This document shows, one piece after another, positions 36,061-49,540 of a stretch of 64,000 bases of DNA. The position numbers and the translations under genes are program-made. The number at the start of each line of letters is the position of its first letter. The first letter of the stretch is position 1. Below the pieces are notes generated by a model, which searched no databases, was not told the origin of the DNA, and worked only from the letters and a program-made list of their open reading frames with translations. The DNA is from Megalopta genalis (lineage: Eukaryota; Arthropoda; Insecta; Hymenoptera; Halictidae), in the NCBI RefSeq assembly GCF_051020955.1, contig NW_027476669.1:96579-160578 (forward strand), given 5' to 3'.

Positions 36061-39000
36061 TACTTCGCATTAATTGGAAGCTAAATCACGTGTTTCGCGT
36101 GGATTTGAAGCTAACTCGTTCGATGCGCACGCAGTTAAGTCTAAATAACGTATATCACAAGTATTTGTAGCTAAACCATTTGTTTCGCATGAATTTGATG
36201 CTAAGACTTCTACTTCGCATTGATTTGAAGTTATATCATGTGTTTCTCTTGAATTTGAAGCTAACTCGTTTGATTCGCATGCAGTTGAAGCTAAATCATT
36301 TTGATCACAAGTATATGAATCCAAAACATTTGTTTCGCATTGATTTGAAGCTAAGCCTCCTACTTCGCATTGATTTGAAATTAAATCTTGTGTTTTCCTG
36401 GGATTTGAAGCTAACTCGTTTGATTCGCATGCAGTTGACTCTAAATCCCGTTTATCACAAGTATTTGAAGCTAAACCACATGTTTCGCATGGATTTGAAG
36501 TTAATCCTTCTACTTCATATTGATTTGATGCTGAATCATGTGTTTCGCATGGGTTTGAATCTAACTCGTTTTTTTCGCCTGCATTTGTAGCTATTTCATT
36601 TAAACTGCAGTTATTTGAAGGTAAATCATGTTTTTCCCTCCGATTTCAATATAACTCGTTTGATTCGCATGCAGTTGAAGCTTAATCATGTTTATCACAA
36701 GTATTTGAAACTAAATCATTTGTTTCGCATTGATTTGAAGCTAAGCCTCCTACTTCGCATTGATTTGAAGTTAAATCATGTGTTTCCCTGGGATTTGAAG
36801 CTAACTGGTTCCATTCGCATGCAATTGACTCTAAATCGTGTTTATCAGAAGTATTTGAAGCTAAACCATTTGTTTCACGTAGATTTGAAGCTAAGCCTTC
36901 TACTTCGCATTGATTTGAAGCTAACTCATGTGCTTCGCATGGATTTGAAGCTAACTCGTTTGTTTCGCCTGCATTTGAAGCTATTTCATTTAAACCGCAA
37001 ATATTTGAAGGTAAATCATTTGTTTCGCATGGATTTGAAGCTAAGCCTTCTACTTCGCATTGATTTGAAGCTAACTCATGTGTTTCCCATGGATTTGAAG
37101 CTAACTCGTTTGAATCGCATGCAGTTGAAGCTAAACCATGTTTATCACAAGTATCTGAATCCAAACCATTTGTTTCGCACAGATTTGAAGCTAAGCCTCC
37201 TACTTCGCATTGATTTGAAGTTAAATCATGTGGTTCCCTGGGATTTGAAGCTAACTCGTTCCATTCGCATGCAATTGACTCTAAAACGTGTTTATCACAA
37301 GTATTTGAAGCTAAATCATTTGTTTCGCATTGATTTGAAGCTAAGCCTACTACATCGCATTGATTTGAAGCTGAATCATGTGTTTCGCATGGACTTGAAG
37401 CTAACTCGTTTGTTTCACCTGCATTTGAAGCTATTTTATTTAAACCGCAAGTATTTGAAGGTAAATCATATGGTTCGCATGGATTTGAAGCAAAGCCTTC
37501 TACTTCGCATTGATTTGAAGTTAAATCATCTGTTTCCTTTGGATTTGAAGCTAAGTCGTTTGATTCGCATGCAGTTGAAGCTAAATCATTTTGTTCACAA
37601 GTATCTGAACCCAAAACATTTGTTTCGCATTTATTCGAAGCTAAGCCTTCTACTTCGCATTGATTGAAGTTAAATCATGTGTTTCCCTGGGATTTGAAGC
37701 TAACTCGTTCCATTCGCATGCAATTGACTCTAAAACGTGTTTATCAGAAGTATTTGAAGCTAAACCATTTGTTTCACATGGATTTGAAGCTAAGCCTTCT
37801 ACTTCGCATTGATATGAAGCTAACTCATGTGCTGCGCATGGATTTGAAGCTAACTCGTTTGTTTCGCCTGCATTTGAAGCTATTTCATTTAAACCGCAGA
37901 TATTTGAAAGTAAATCATTTGTTTCGCATGGATTTGAAGCTAAGCCTTCCACTTCGCATTGATTTGAAGTTAATATCATGTGTTTCCCTTGGATTTGAAG
38001 CTAAGTCGTTTGATTCGCACGCAGTTGAAGCTAAATCATGTTTATTAGAAGTATCTGAACCCAAAACATTTGTTTCGCATTGATTTGAAGCTAAGCCTAC
38101 TAGTTCGCATTGAGTTGAATTTAAATCATGTGTTTCCCTTGGATTTGAAGCTAAGTCGTTTGATTCGCACGCAGTTGAAGCTAAATCATGTTTATCACAA
38201 GTATTTGAAGGTAAATCATTTGTTTCGTTTGAATTTGATGCTAAGACTTTTACTTCGCATTGATTTGAAGTTAAATCATGTGTTTCTCTTGAATTTGAAG
38301 CTAACTCGTTTGATTCGTATGCAGTTGAAACTAAATCATGTTTATCACAAGTATTTGAAGCTAAACCATTTGTTTCGCATTGATTTGAAGCTAAGTCTAC
38401 TACTTTGCATTGATTTGAAGCTGAATCATGTGTTTCGCATGGTCTTGAAGCTAACTCGTTTGTTTCGCCTGCATTTGAAGCTATTTCATTTAAACCGCAG
38501 ATATTTGAAGGTAAATCATTTGTTTCGCATGGATTTGAAGCTAAGCCTTCCACTTCGCATTGATTTGAAGTTAATATCATGTGTTTCTCTTGGATTTGAA
38601 GCTAACTCGTTTGAATCGCATGCAGTTGAAGCTAAATCATGTTTATTACAAGTATCTGAACCCAAAACATTTGTTTCGCATTGATTTGAAGCTAAGCCTA
38701 CTACTTCGCATTGAGTTGAAGTTAAATCATGTGTTTCCCTTGGATTTGAAGCTAAGTCGTTTGAATCGCACGCAGTTGAAGCTAAATCATGTTTATCACA
38801 AGTATTTGAAGGTAATTCATTTGTTTCGCATTGATTTGAAGCTAAGCCTACTACTTCGCATTGATTTGAAGTTAATTCATGTGTTTCTCTTGAATTTGAA
38901 GCTAAGTCGTTTGATTCGCATGCAGTTGAAGCTAAATCATTTTGATCACAAGTATCTAAATCCAAACCATTTGTTTCGCATTGATTTGAAGCTAAGCCTC

Positions 39001-41463
39001 CTACTTCGCATTGATTTGAAGTTAAATCATGTGTTTCCCTGGGATTTGAAGCTAACTTATTCCATTCGCATGCAATTGACTCTAAATCGTGGTTATCAGA
39101 AGTATTTGAAGCTAAACCATTTGTTTCACATGGATTTGAAGCTAAGCCTTCTACTTCGCATTGATTTGAAGCTAACTCATGTGCTTCGCATGGATGTGAA
39201 GCTAACTCGTTTGTTTCGCCTGCATTTGAAGCTATTTCATTTAAACCGCAGGTATTTGAAGGTAATTCATTTGTTTCGCATTGATTTGAAGCTAAGCCTA
39301 CTACTTCGCATTGATTTGAAGTTAATTCATGTGTTTCTCTTGAATTTGGAGCGAACGCTTACGATTCGTATGCAGTTGAAACTAAATCATGTTTATCACA
39401 AGTATTTGAAGCTAAACCATTTGTTTCGCATTGATTTGAAGCTAAGTCTACTACTTTGCATTGATTTGAAGCTGAATCATTTGTTTCGCATGGTCTTGAA
39501 GCTAACTCGTTTGTTTCGCCTGCATTTGAAGCTATTTCATTTAAACCGCAGATATTTGAAGGTAAATCATTTGTTTCGCATGGATTTGAAGCTAAGCCTT
39601 CCACTTCGCATTGATTTGAAGTTAATATCATGTGTTTCTCTTGGATTTGAAGCTAACTCGCTTGAATCGCATGCAGTTGAAGCTAAATCATGTTTATTAC
39701 AAGTATCTGAACCCAAAACATTTGTTTCGCATTGATTTGAAGCTAAGGCTACTACTTCGCATTGAGTTGAAGTTAAATCATGTGTTTCCCTTGGATTTGA
39801 AGCTAAGTCGTTTGATTCGCACGCAGTTGAAGCTAAATCATGTTTATCACAAGTATTTGAAGGTAAATCATTTGTTTCGCATGAATTTGATGCTAAGACT
39901 TCTACTTCGCATTGATTTGAAGTTAAATCATGTGTTTCTCTTGAATTTGAAGCTAACTCGTTTGACTCGCATGCAGTTGAAGCTAAATCATTTTGATCAC
40001 AAGTATCTGAACCCAAAACATTTGTTTCGCATTGATTTGAAGCTAAGCCTACTACTTCGCATTGATTTGAAGTTAAATCATGTGTTTCCCTGGGATTTGA
40101 AGCTAACTCGTTCCATTCGCATGCAATTGACTCTAAATCGTGTTTATCAGAAGTATTTGAAGCTAAACCATTTGTTTCACATGGATTTGAAGCTAAGCCT
40201 TCTTGTTCGCATTGATTTGAAGCTAACTCATGTGCTTCGCATGGATTTGAAGGTAACTCGTTTGTTTCGCCTGCATTTGAAGCTATTTCATTTAAACCGC
40301 AGATATTTGAAAGTAAATCATTTGTTTCGCATGGATTTGAAGCTAAGCCTTCCACTTCGCATTGATTTGAAGTTAATATCATGTGTTTCCCTTGGATTTG
40401 AAGCTAAGTCGTTTGATTCGCACGCAGTTGAAGCTAAATCATGTTTATTAGAAGTATCTGAACCCAAAACATTTGTTTCGCATTGATTTGAAGCTAAGCC
40501 TACTACTTCGCATTGAGTTGAATTTCAATCATGTGTTTCCCTTGGATTTGAAGCTAAGTCGTTTGATTCGCACGCAGTTGAAGCTAAATCATGTTTATCA
40601 CAAGTATTTGAAGGTAAATCATTTGTTTCGCATGAATTTGATGCTAAGACTTCTACTTCGCATTGATTTGAAATTATATCATGTGTTTCTCTTGAATTTG
40701 AAGCTAACTCGTTTGATTCGCATGCAGTTGAAGCTAAATCATTTTGTTCACATGTATCTGAACCCAAAACATTTGTTTCGCATTGATTTGAAGCTAAGCC
40801 TACTACATCGCATTGATTTGAAATTAAACCATGTGTTTCCCTCGGATTTGAAGCTAAGTCGTTTGATTCGCACGCAGTTGAAGCTAAATCATGTTTATCA
40901 CAAGTATTTCAAGGTAAATCATTTGTTTCGCATGAATTTGATGCTAAGACTTCTACTTCGCATTGATTTGAAATTAAATCATGTGTTTCTCTTGAATTTG
41001 AAGCTAACTCGTTTGATTCGCATGCAGTTGAAGCTAAATCATTTTGTTCACAAGTATCTGAACCCAAAACATTTGTTTCGCATTGTTTTGAAGCTAAGCC
41101 TACTACTTCGCATTGATTTGAAGTTAAACCATGTGTTTCCCTTGGATTTGAAGCTAAGTCGTTTGATTCGCACGCAGTTGAAGCTAAATCATGTTTATCG
41201 CAAGTATTTGAAGGTAAATCATTTGTTTCGCATGAATTTTATGCTAAGACTTCTCCTTCGCATTGATTTGAAGTTAAATCATGTGTTTCCCTTGGATTTG
41301 AAGCTAAGTCGTTTGATTCGCACGCAGTTGAAGCTAAATCATGTTTATCACAAGTATTTGAAGGTAAATCATTTGTTTCGCATGAATTTGATGCTAAGAC
41401 TTCTACTTCGCATTGATTTGAAGTTATATCATGTGTTTCTCTTGAATTTGAAGCTAACTCGTT
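36055..41463. repeat. N segment of S2
   Basis: Copy of 11,766-16,784 with a net gain of 390 bp (13 monomers) at about 36,393-36,700. Offset is +24,289 before and +24,679 after. Private changes include GACTCGC at about 39,964 and TTTCAATC at about 40,523. Confidence 0.85.
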
Positions 41464-43244
41464 TGATTAGCATGCAGTTGAAGCTTAATAATGTTTATCA
41501 CAAGTATTTGAAGCTAAATCATTTGTTTCGCATTGATTTGAAGCTAAACCTACTACCTCGCATTGATTTGAAGTTAAATCATGTGTTTCCCTTGGACTTG
41601 AAGCTAATTCGTTTGATTCGCATGCAGTTGAAGCTAAATCATTTCGATCACAAGTATCTGAATCCAAACAATTTGTTTCGCATGGATTTGAAGCTAATCC
41701 TTCTACTTCGCATTGATTTGAAGTTAAATCATGTGTTTCTCTTGAATTTGAAGCTAACTCGTTTGATTCGCATGCAGTTGAAGCTAAATCATTTCGATCA
41801 CAAGTATCTGAATCCAAACAATTTGTTTCGCATTGATTTGACGCTAAGCCTACTACTTCGTATTGATTTGAAGTTAAATAGTGTGTTTCTCTGGGATTTG
41901 AAGCTAACTCGTTTGATTCGAAAGCAGTTGACTCTAAATCGTGTTTATCACAAGTATTTGAAGCTAAACCATTTGTTTCGCATGGATTTGAAGTTAAGCC
42001 TTCTACTTCATATTGATTTGATGCTAAATCATGAGTTTCGCATGGATTTAATGCTAACTCGTTTTTTTCGCCTGCATTTGAAGCTATTTCATTTAAACCG
42101 CAGATATTTGAAGGTAAATCATTTGTTTCGCATGGATTTGAAGTTAAGCCTTCTACTTCATATTGATTTGATGCTAAATCATGTGTTTCGCATGGATTTA
42201 ATGCTAACTCGTTTTTTTCGCCTGTATTTGAATCTATTTCATTTAAACCGCAGATATTTGAAGGTAAATCATTTGTTTCGCATGGATTTGAAGCTAAGGC
42301 TTCTACTTCGCATTGATTTGAAGTTAATATCATGTGTTTCTCTGGGATTTGAAGCTAACTCGTTCCATTCGCATGCAATTGACTCTAAATCGAGTTTATC
42401 ACAAGTATTTGAATCTAAACCATTTTTTTCACATGGAATTGAAGCTAAGCCTTCTACTTGGCATTGATTTGAAGCTAACTCATGTGCTTCGCATGGATTT
42501 GAAGCTAACTCGTTTGTTTCGCCTGCATTTGAAGCTATTTCATTTAAACCGCAGGTATTTGAACGTAAATCATTTGTTTCGCATTGATTTGGAGCTAACT
42601 CATGTGCTTCGCATGGATTTGAAGCTAACTCGTTTGTTTTGCCTGCATTTGAAGCTATTTCATTTAAACCGCAGGTATTTGAAGGTAATTCATTTGTTTC
42701 GCATTGATTTGAAGCAAAGCCTACTACTTCGCATTGATTTGAAGTTAATTCATGTGTTTCTCTTGAATTTGAAGCGAACTCGTTCGATTCGTATGCAGTT
42801 GAAACTAAATCATGTTTATCACAAGTATTTGAAGCTAATCCATTTGTTTCGCATTGATTTGAAGCTAAGTCTACTACTTCGCATTGATTTGAAGCTGAAT
42901 CATGTGTTTCGCATGGTCTTGAAGCTAACTCGTTTGCTTCGCCTGCATTTGAAGCTATTTCATTTAAACCGCAAGTATTTGAGGGTAAATCATTCGTTTC
43001 GCATGGATTTGAAGCTAAGCCTTCCACTTCGCATTGATTTGAAGTAAATATCATATGTTTCTCTTGGACTTGAAGCTAACTCGTTTGAATCGCATGCAGT
43101 TGAAGCTAAACCATGTTTATCACAAGTTTCTTAATCCAAACCATTTGTTTCGCACAGATTTGAAGCTAAGCCTCCTACTTCGCATTGATTTGAAGTTAAA
43201 TCATGTGTTTCCCTGGGATTTGAAGCTAACTCGTTCCATTCGCA
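41464..43244. repeat. P block, S2
   Basis: Copy of 16,785-18,565 at +24,679. One stretch of about 65 bases at 41,627-41,690 has been replaced by the sequence of a neighbouring unit without change of length. Confidence 0.85.
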
Positions 43245-43475
43245 TGCAACTTTCTCTAAATCGTGTTTATCAGAAGTATTTGAAGCTAAACCACATGTTT
43301 CGCATGGATTTGAAGCTAATCCTTCTACTTCGCATTGATTTGAAGCTAACTCATGTGTTTCGCATGGTCTTGAAGCTAACTCGTTTGTTTCGCCTGCATT
43401 TGAAGCTATTTCATTTCAACCGCAGTTATTTGAAGGTAAATCATGTGTTTCCCTCCGATTTCAATATAACTCGTT

Positions 43476-44235
43476 TGATTAGCATGCAGTTGAAGCTTAA
43501 TAATGTTTATCACAAGTATTTGAAGCTAAATCATTTGTTTCGCATTGATTTGAAGCTAAACCTACTACCTCGCATTGATTTGAAGTTAAATCATGTGTTT
43601 CCCTTGGACTTGAAGCTAATTCGTTTGATTCGCATCCAGTTGACTCTAAATCGTGTTCATCACAAGTACTTGATGCTGAACCACATGTTTCGCATGGATT
43701 TGAAGCTAATCCTTCTACTTCGCATTGATTTGAAGTTAAATCATGTGTTTCTCTTGAATTTGAAGCGAACTCGTTCGATTCGTATGCAGTTGAAACTAAA
43801 TCATGTTTATCACAAGTATTTGGAGCTAATCCATTTGTTTCGCATTGATTTGAGGCTAAGTCTACTACTTCGCATTGATTTGAAGCTGAATCATGTGTTT
43901 CGCATGGTCTTGAAGATAACTCGTTTGCTTCGCCTGCATTTGAAGCTATTTCATTTAAACCGCAAGTATTTGAAGGTAAATCATTCGTTTCGCATGGATT
44001 TGAAGCTAAGCCTTCCACTTCGCATTGATTTGAAGTAAATATCATATGTTTCTCTTGGACTTGAAGCTAACTCGTTTGAATCGCATGCAGTTGAAGCTAA
44101 ACCATGTTTATCACAAGTTTCTTAATCCAAACCATTTGTTTCGCACAGATTTGAAGCTAAGCCTCCTACTTCGCATTGATTTGAATTTAAATCATGTGTT
44201 TCCCTGGGATTTGAAGCTAACTCGTTCCATTCGCA
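43476..44235. repeat. P' block, S2, with 1,021-bp internal deletion
   Basis: Left part matches 18,797-19,061 at +24,679 and the right part matches from 20,083 at +23,658. The junction lies in a stretch shared by both parents at 43,741-43,766. Just left, AAATCATG follows the left parent; just right, GCGAACTCG follows the right parent. Confidence 0.9.
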
Positions 44236-47200
44236 TGCAATTGACTCTAAATCGTGTTTATCAGAAGTATTTGAAGCTAAACCATTTGTTTCACATGGAT
44301 TTGAAGCCAAGCCTTCTACTTCGCATTGATTTGAAGCTAACTCATGTGCTTCGCATGGATTTGAAGCTAACTCGTCTGTTTCGCCTGCATTTGAAGCTAT
44401 TTCATTTAAACCGCAGATATTTGAAGGTAAATCATTTGTTTCGCTTGGATATGAAGCTAAGCCTTCTACTTCGCATTGATTTGAAGTTAAGTCATGTGGT
44501 TTCCTGGGATTTGAAGCTAACTCGTTTGATTCGCATGCAGTTGACTCTAAATCCCGTTTATCACAAGTATTTGAAGCTAAACCACATGTTTCGCATGGAT
44601 TTGAAGTTAAGCCTTCTACTTCATATTGATTTGATGCTGGATCATGTGTTTCGCATGGGTTTGATGCTAACTCGTTTTTTTCGCCTGCATTTGAAGCTAT
44701 TTCATTTAAACCGCACTTATTTGAAGGTAAATCATGTGTTTCCCTCCGATTTCAATATAACTCGTTTGATTCGCATGCAGTTGAAGTTTAATAATGTTTA
44801 TCACAAGTATTTGAAGCTAAATCATTTGTTTCGCATTGATTTGAAGCTAAACCTACTGCTTCGCATTGATTTGAAGTTAAATCATGTGTTTCCCTTGGAC
44901 TTGAAGCTAACTCGTTTGATTCGCATGCAGTTGAAGCTAAATCATTTCGATCACAAGTATCTGAATCCAAACAATTTGTTTCGCATTGATTTGACGCTAA
45001 GCCTACTACTTCGTAATGATTTGAAGTTAAATAGTGTGTTTCTCTGGGATTTGAAGCTAACTCGTTTGATTCGCATGCAGTTGACTCTAAATCGTGTTTA
45101 TCACAAGTATTTGAAGCTAAACCATTTGTTTCGCATGGATTTGAAGTTAAGCCTTCTACTTCATATTGATTTGATGCTACATCATGAGTTTCGCATGGAT
45201 TTAATGCTAACTCGTTTTTTTCGCCTGCATTTGAAGCTATTTCATTTAAACCGCAGATATTTGAAGGTAAATCATTTGTTTCGCATTGATTTGAAGCTAA
45301 GCCTCCTACTTCGCATTGATTTGAAGTTAAATCATGTGTTTCCCTGGGATTTGAAGCTAACTCGTTCCATTCGCATGCAATTGACTCTAAATCGTGTTTA
45401 TCAGAAGTATTTGAAGCTAAACCATTTGTTTCACATGGATTTGAAGCTAAGCCTTCTACTTCGCATTGATTTGAAGCTAACTCATGTGCTTCGCATGGAT
45501 TTGAAGCTAACTCGTTTGTTTCGCCTGCATTTGAAGCTATTTCATTTAAACCGCAGGTATTTGAAGGTAATTCATTTGTTTCGCATGGATTTGAAGCTAA
45601 ACCTACTACTTCGCATTGATTTGAAGCTAACTCATGTGCTTCGCATGGATTTGAAGCTAACACGTTTGTTTCGCCTGCATTTGAAGCTATTTCATTTAAA
45701 CCGCAGGTATTTGAAGGTAAATCATTTGTTTCGCATGGATTTGAAGCTAAGCCTTCCACTTCGCATTGATTTGAAGTTAATATCATGTGTTTCTCTTGGA
45801 TTTGAAGCTAACTCGTTAGAATCGCATGCAGTTGAAGCTAAATCATGTTTATTACAAGTATCTGAACCCAAAACATTTGTTTCGCATTGATTTGAAGCTA
45901 AGCCTACTACTTTGCATAGATTTGAATTTAAATCATGTGTTTCCGTTCGATTTGAAGCTAAGTCGTTTGATTCGCATGCAGTTGAAGCTAAATCATGTTC
46001 ATCACAAGTATTTGATGCTGAACCACATTTTTCGCATGGATTTGAAGCTAATCCTTCTACTTCGCATTGATTTGAAGTTAAATCATGTGTTTCTCTTGAA
46101 TTTGAAGCTAACTCGTTTGATTCGCATGCAGTTGACTCTAAATCGTGTCCATCACAAGTATCTGAATCCAAACCATTTGTTTCACATGGATTTGAAGCTA
46201 AGCCTACTACTTCGCATTGATTTGAAGCTAACTCATGTGCTTTGCATGGATTTGAAGCTAACTCGTTTGTTTCGCCTGCATTTGAAGCTATTTCATTTAA
46301 ACCGCAGATATTTGAAGGTAAATCATCTGTTTCGCATGGATTTGAAGCTAAGCTTTCCACTTCGCATTGATTTGAAGTTAATATCATGTGTTTCTCTTGG
46401 ATTTGAAGCTAGCTCGTTTGAATCGCATGCAGTTGAAGCTAAATCATGTTTATTACAAGTATCTGAACCCAAAACATTTGTTTCGCATTGATTTGAAGCT
46501 AAGCCTACTACTTCGCATTGAGTTGAAGTTAAGTCATGTGTTTCCCTTGCATTTGAAGCTAAGTCGTTTGATTCGCATGCAGTTGAAGCTAAATCATGTT
46601 TATCAGAAGTATTTGAAGGTAAATCATTTATTTCGCATGGATTTGAGCTAAGCCTTCTACTTCGCATTGATTTGAAGTTAAATCATGTGTTTCTCATGAA
46701 TTTGAAGCTAATTCGTCCGATTCGCATGCAGTTGAAGCTAAATCATGTTTATCACAAGTATTTGAAGCTAAATCATTTGTTCCGCATTGATTTGAAGCTA
46801 AGCCTTCGACTTCGCATTGATTTGAAGTTAAATCATGTGTTTCCCTTGGATTTGAAGCTAAGTCGTTTGATTCGCTCGCAGTTGAATCTAAACCATGTTT
46901 ATCACAAGTATCTGAATCCAAACCATTCGTTTCGCACAGATTTGAAGCTAAGCCGCCTACTTTGCATTGATTTGAAGTTAAATCATGTGTTTCCCTGGGA
47001 TTTGAAGCTAACTCGTTCCATTCGCATGCAATTGACTCTAAATCGTGATTATCAGAAGTATTTGAAGCTAAACCATTTGTTTCACATGGATTTGAAGCTA
47101 AGCCTTCTACTTCGCATTGATTTGAAGCTAACTCATGTGCTTCGCATGGATTTGGAGCTAACTCGTTTGTTTCGCCTGCATTTGAAGCTATTTCATTTAA

Positions 47201-47287
47201 ACCGCAGGCATTTGAAGGTAATTCATTTGTTTCGCATGGATTTGAAGCTAAGCCTTCTACTTTGCATTGATTTGAAGTTAATATCAT
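44046..47287. repeat. Q block (S2), 3,242 bp
   Basis: Matches 20,388-23,629 at +23,658 and carries the Q-type base A at 47,048. It differs from Q of S1 at about 44,514 (GAAGC for GGAGC). Confidence 0.9.
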
Positions 47288-47810
47288 GTGTTTCTCTTGG
47301 ATTTGAAGCTATCTCGTTTGAATCGCATGCAGCTGAAGCTAAACCATGTTTATCACAAGTATCTGAATCCAAACCAATTGTTTCGCACAGATTTGAAGCT
47401 AAGCCTCCTACTTCGCATTGATTTGAAGTTAAATCATGTGTTTCCCTGGGATTTGAAGCTAACTCGTTCCATTCGCATGCAACTTTCTCTAAATCGTGTT
47501 TATCAGAAGTATTTGAAGCTAAACCACATGTTTCGCATGGATTTGAAGCTAATCCTTCTACTTCGCATTGATTTGAAGTTAATATCATGAGTTTCTCTGG
47601 GATTTGAAGCTAACTCGTTCCATTCGCATGCAATGGACTCTAAATCGAGTTTATCACAAGTATTTGAATCTAAACCATTTTTTTCACATGGAATTGAAGC
47701 TAAGCCTTCTACTTGGCATTGATTTGAAGCTAACTCATGTGCTTCGCATGGATTTGAAGCTAACTCGTTTGTTTCGCCTGCATTTGAAGCTATTTCATTT
47801 AAACCGCAGG

Positions 47811-49540
47811 TATTTGAAGGTAATTCATTTGTTTCGCATGGATTTGAAGCTAAACCTACTACTTCGCATTGATTTGAAGCTAACTCATGTGCTTCGCATG
47901 GATTTGAAGCTAACACGTTTGTTTCGCCTGCATTTGAAGCTATTTCATTTAAACCGCAGGTATTTGAAGGTAAATCATTTGTTTCGCATGGATTTGAAGC
48001 TAAGCCTTCCACTTCGCATTGATTTGAAGTTAATATCATGTGTTTCTCTTGGATTTGAAGCTAACTCGTTAGAATCGCATGCAGTTGAAGCTAAATCATG
48101 TTTATTACAAGTATCTGAACCCAAAACATTTGTTTCGCATTGATTTGAAGCTAAGCCTACTACTTTGCATAGATTTGAATTTAAATCATGTGTTTCCGTT
48201 CGATTTGAAGCTAAGTCGTTTGATTCGCATGCAGTTGAAGCTAAATCATGTTCATCACAAGTATTTGATGCTGAACCACATTTTTCGCATGGATTTGAAG
48301 CTAATCCTTCTACTTCGCATTGATTTGAAGTTAAATCATGTGTTTCTCTTGAATTTGAAGCTAACTCGTTTGATTCGCATGCAGTTGACTCTAAATCGTG
48401 TCCATCACAAGTATCTGAATCCAAACCATTTGTTTCACATGGATTTGAAGCTAAGCCTACTACTTCGCATTGATTTGAAGCTAACTCATGTGCTTTGCAT
48501 GGATTTGAAGCTAACTCGTTTGTTTCGCCTGCATTTGAAGCTATTTCATTTAAACCGCAGATATTTGAAGGTAAATCATCTGTTTCGCATGGATTTGAAG
48601 CTAAGCTTTCCACTTCGCATTGATTTGAAGTTAATATCATGTGTTTCTCTTGGATTTGAAGCTAGCTCGTTTGAATCGCATGCAGTTGAAGCTAAATCAT
48701 GTTTATTACAAGTATCTGAACCCAAAACATTTGTTTCGCATTGATTTGAAGCTAAGCCTACTACTTCGCATTGAGTTGAAGTTAAGTCATGTGTTTCCCT
48801 TGCATTTGAAGCTAAGTCGTTTGATTCGCATGCAGTTGAAGCTAAATCATGTTTATCAGAAGTATTTGAAGGTAAATCATTTATTTCGCATGGATTTGAG
48901 CTAAGCCTTCTACTTCGCATTGATTTGAAGTTAAATCATGTGTTTCTCATGAATTTGAAGCTAATTCGTCCGATTCGCATGCAGTTGAAGCTAAATCATG
49001 TTTATCACAAGTATTTGAAGCTAAATCATTTGTTCCGCATTGATTTGAAGCTAAGCCTTCGACTTCGCATTGATTTGAAGTTAAATCATGTGTTTCCCTT
49101 GGATTTGAAGCTAAGTCGTTTGATTCGCTCGCAGTTGAATCTAAACCATGTTTATCACAAGTATCTGAATCCAAACCATTCGTTTCGCACAGATTTGAAG
49201 CTAAGCCGCCTACTTTGCATTGATTTGAAGTTAAATCATGTGTTTCCCTGGGATTTGAAGCTAACTCGTTCCATTCGCATGCAATTGACTCTAAATCGTG
49301 ATTATCAGAAGTATTTGAAGCTAAACCATTTGTTTCACATGGATTTGAAGCTAAGCCTTCTACTTCGCATTGATTTGAAGCTAACTCATGTGCTTCGCAT
49401 GGATTTGGAGCTAACTCGTTTGTTTCGCCTGCATTTGAAGCTATTTCATTTAAACCGCAGGCATTTGAAGGTAATTCATTTGTTTCGCATGGATTTGAAG
49501 CTAAGCCTTCTACTTTGCATTGATTTGAAGTTAATATCAT
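47811..49540. repeat. Partial second Q copy in S2 (2,253-bp tandem duplication)
   Basis: Repeats 45,558-47,287 at an offset of 2,253. The left junction lies just before 47,819: the sequence runs as at the start of R (47,288-47,810), then jumps back into Q at GGTATTTGAAGG. It keeps the Q-type A at 49,301. S1 has no such duplication. Confidence 0.88.
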
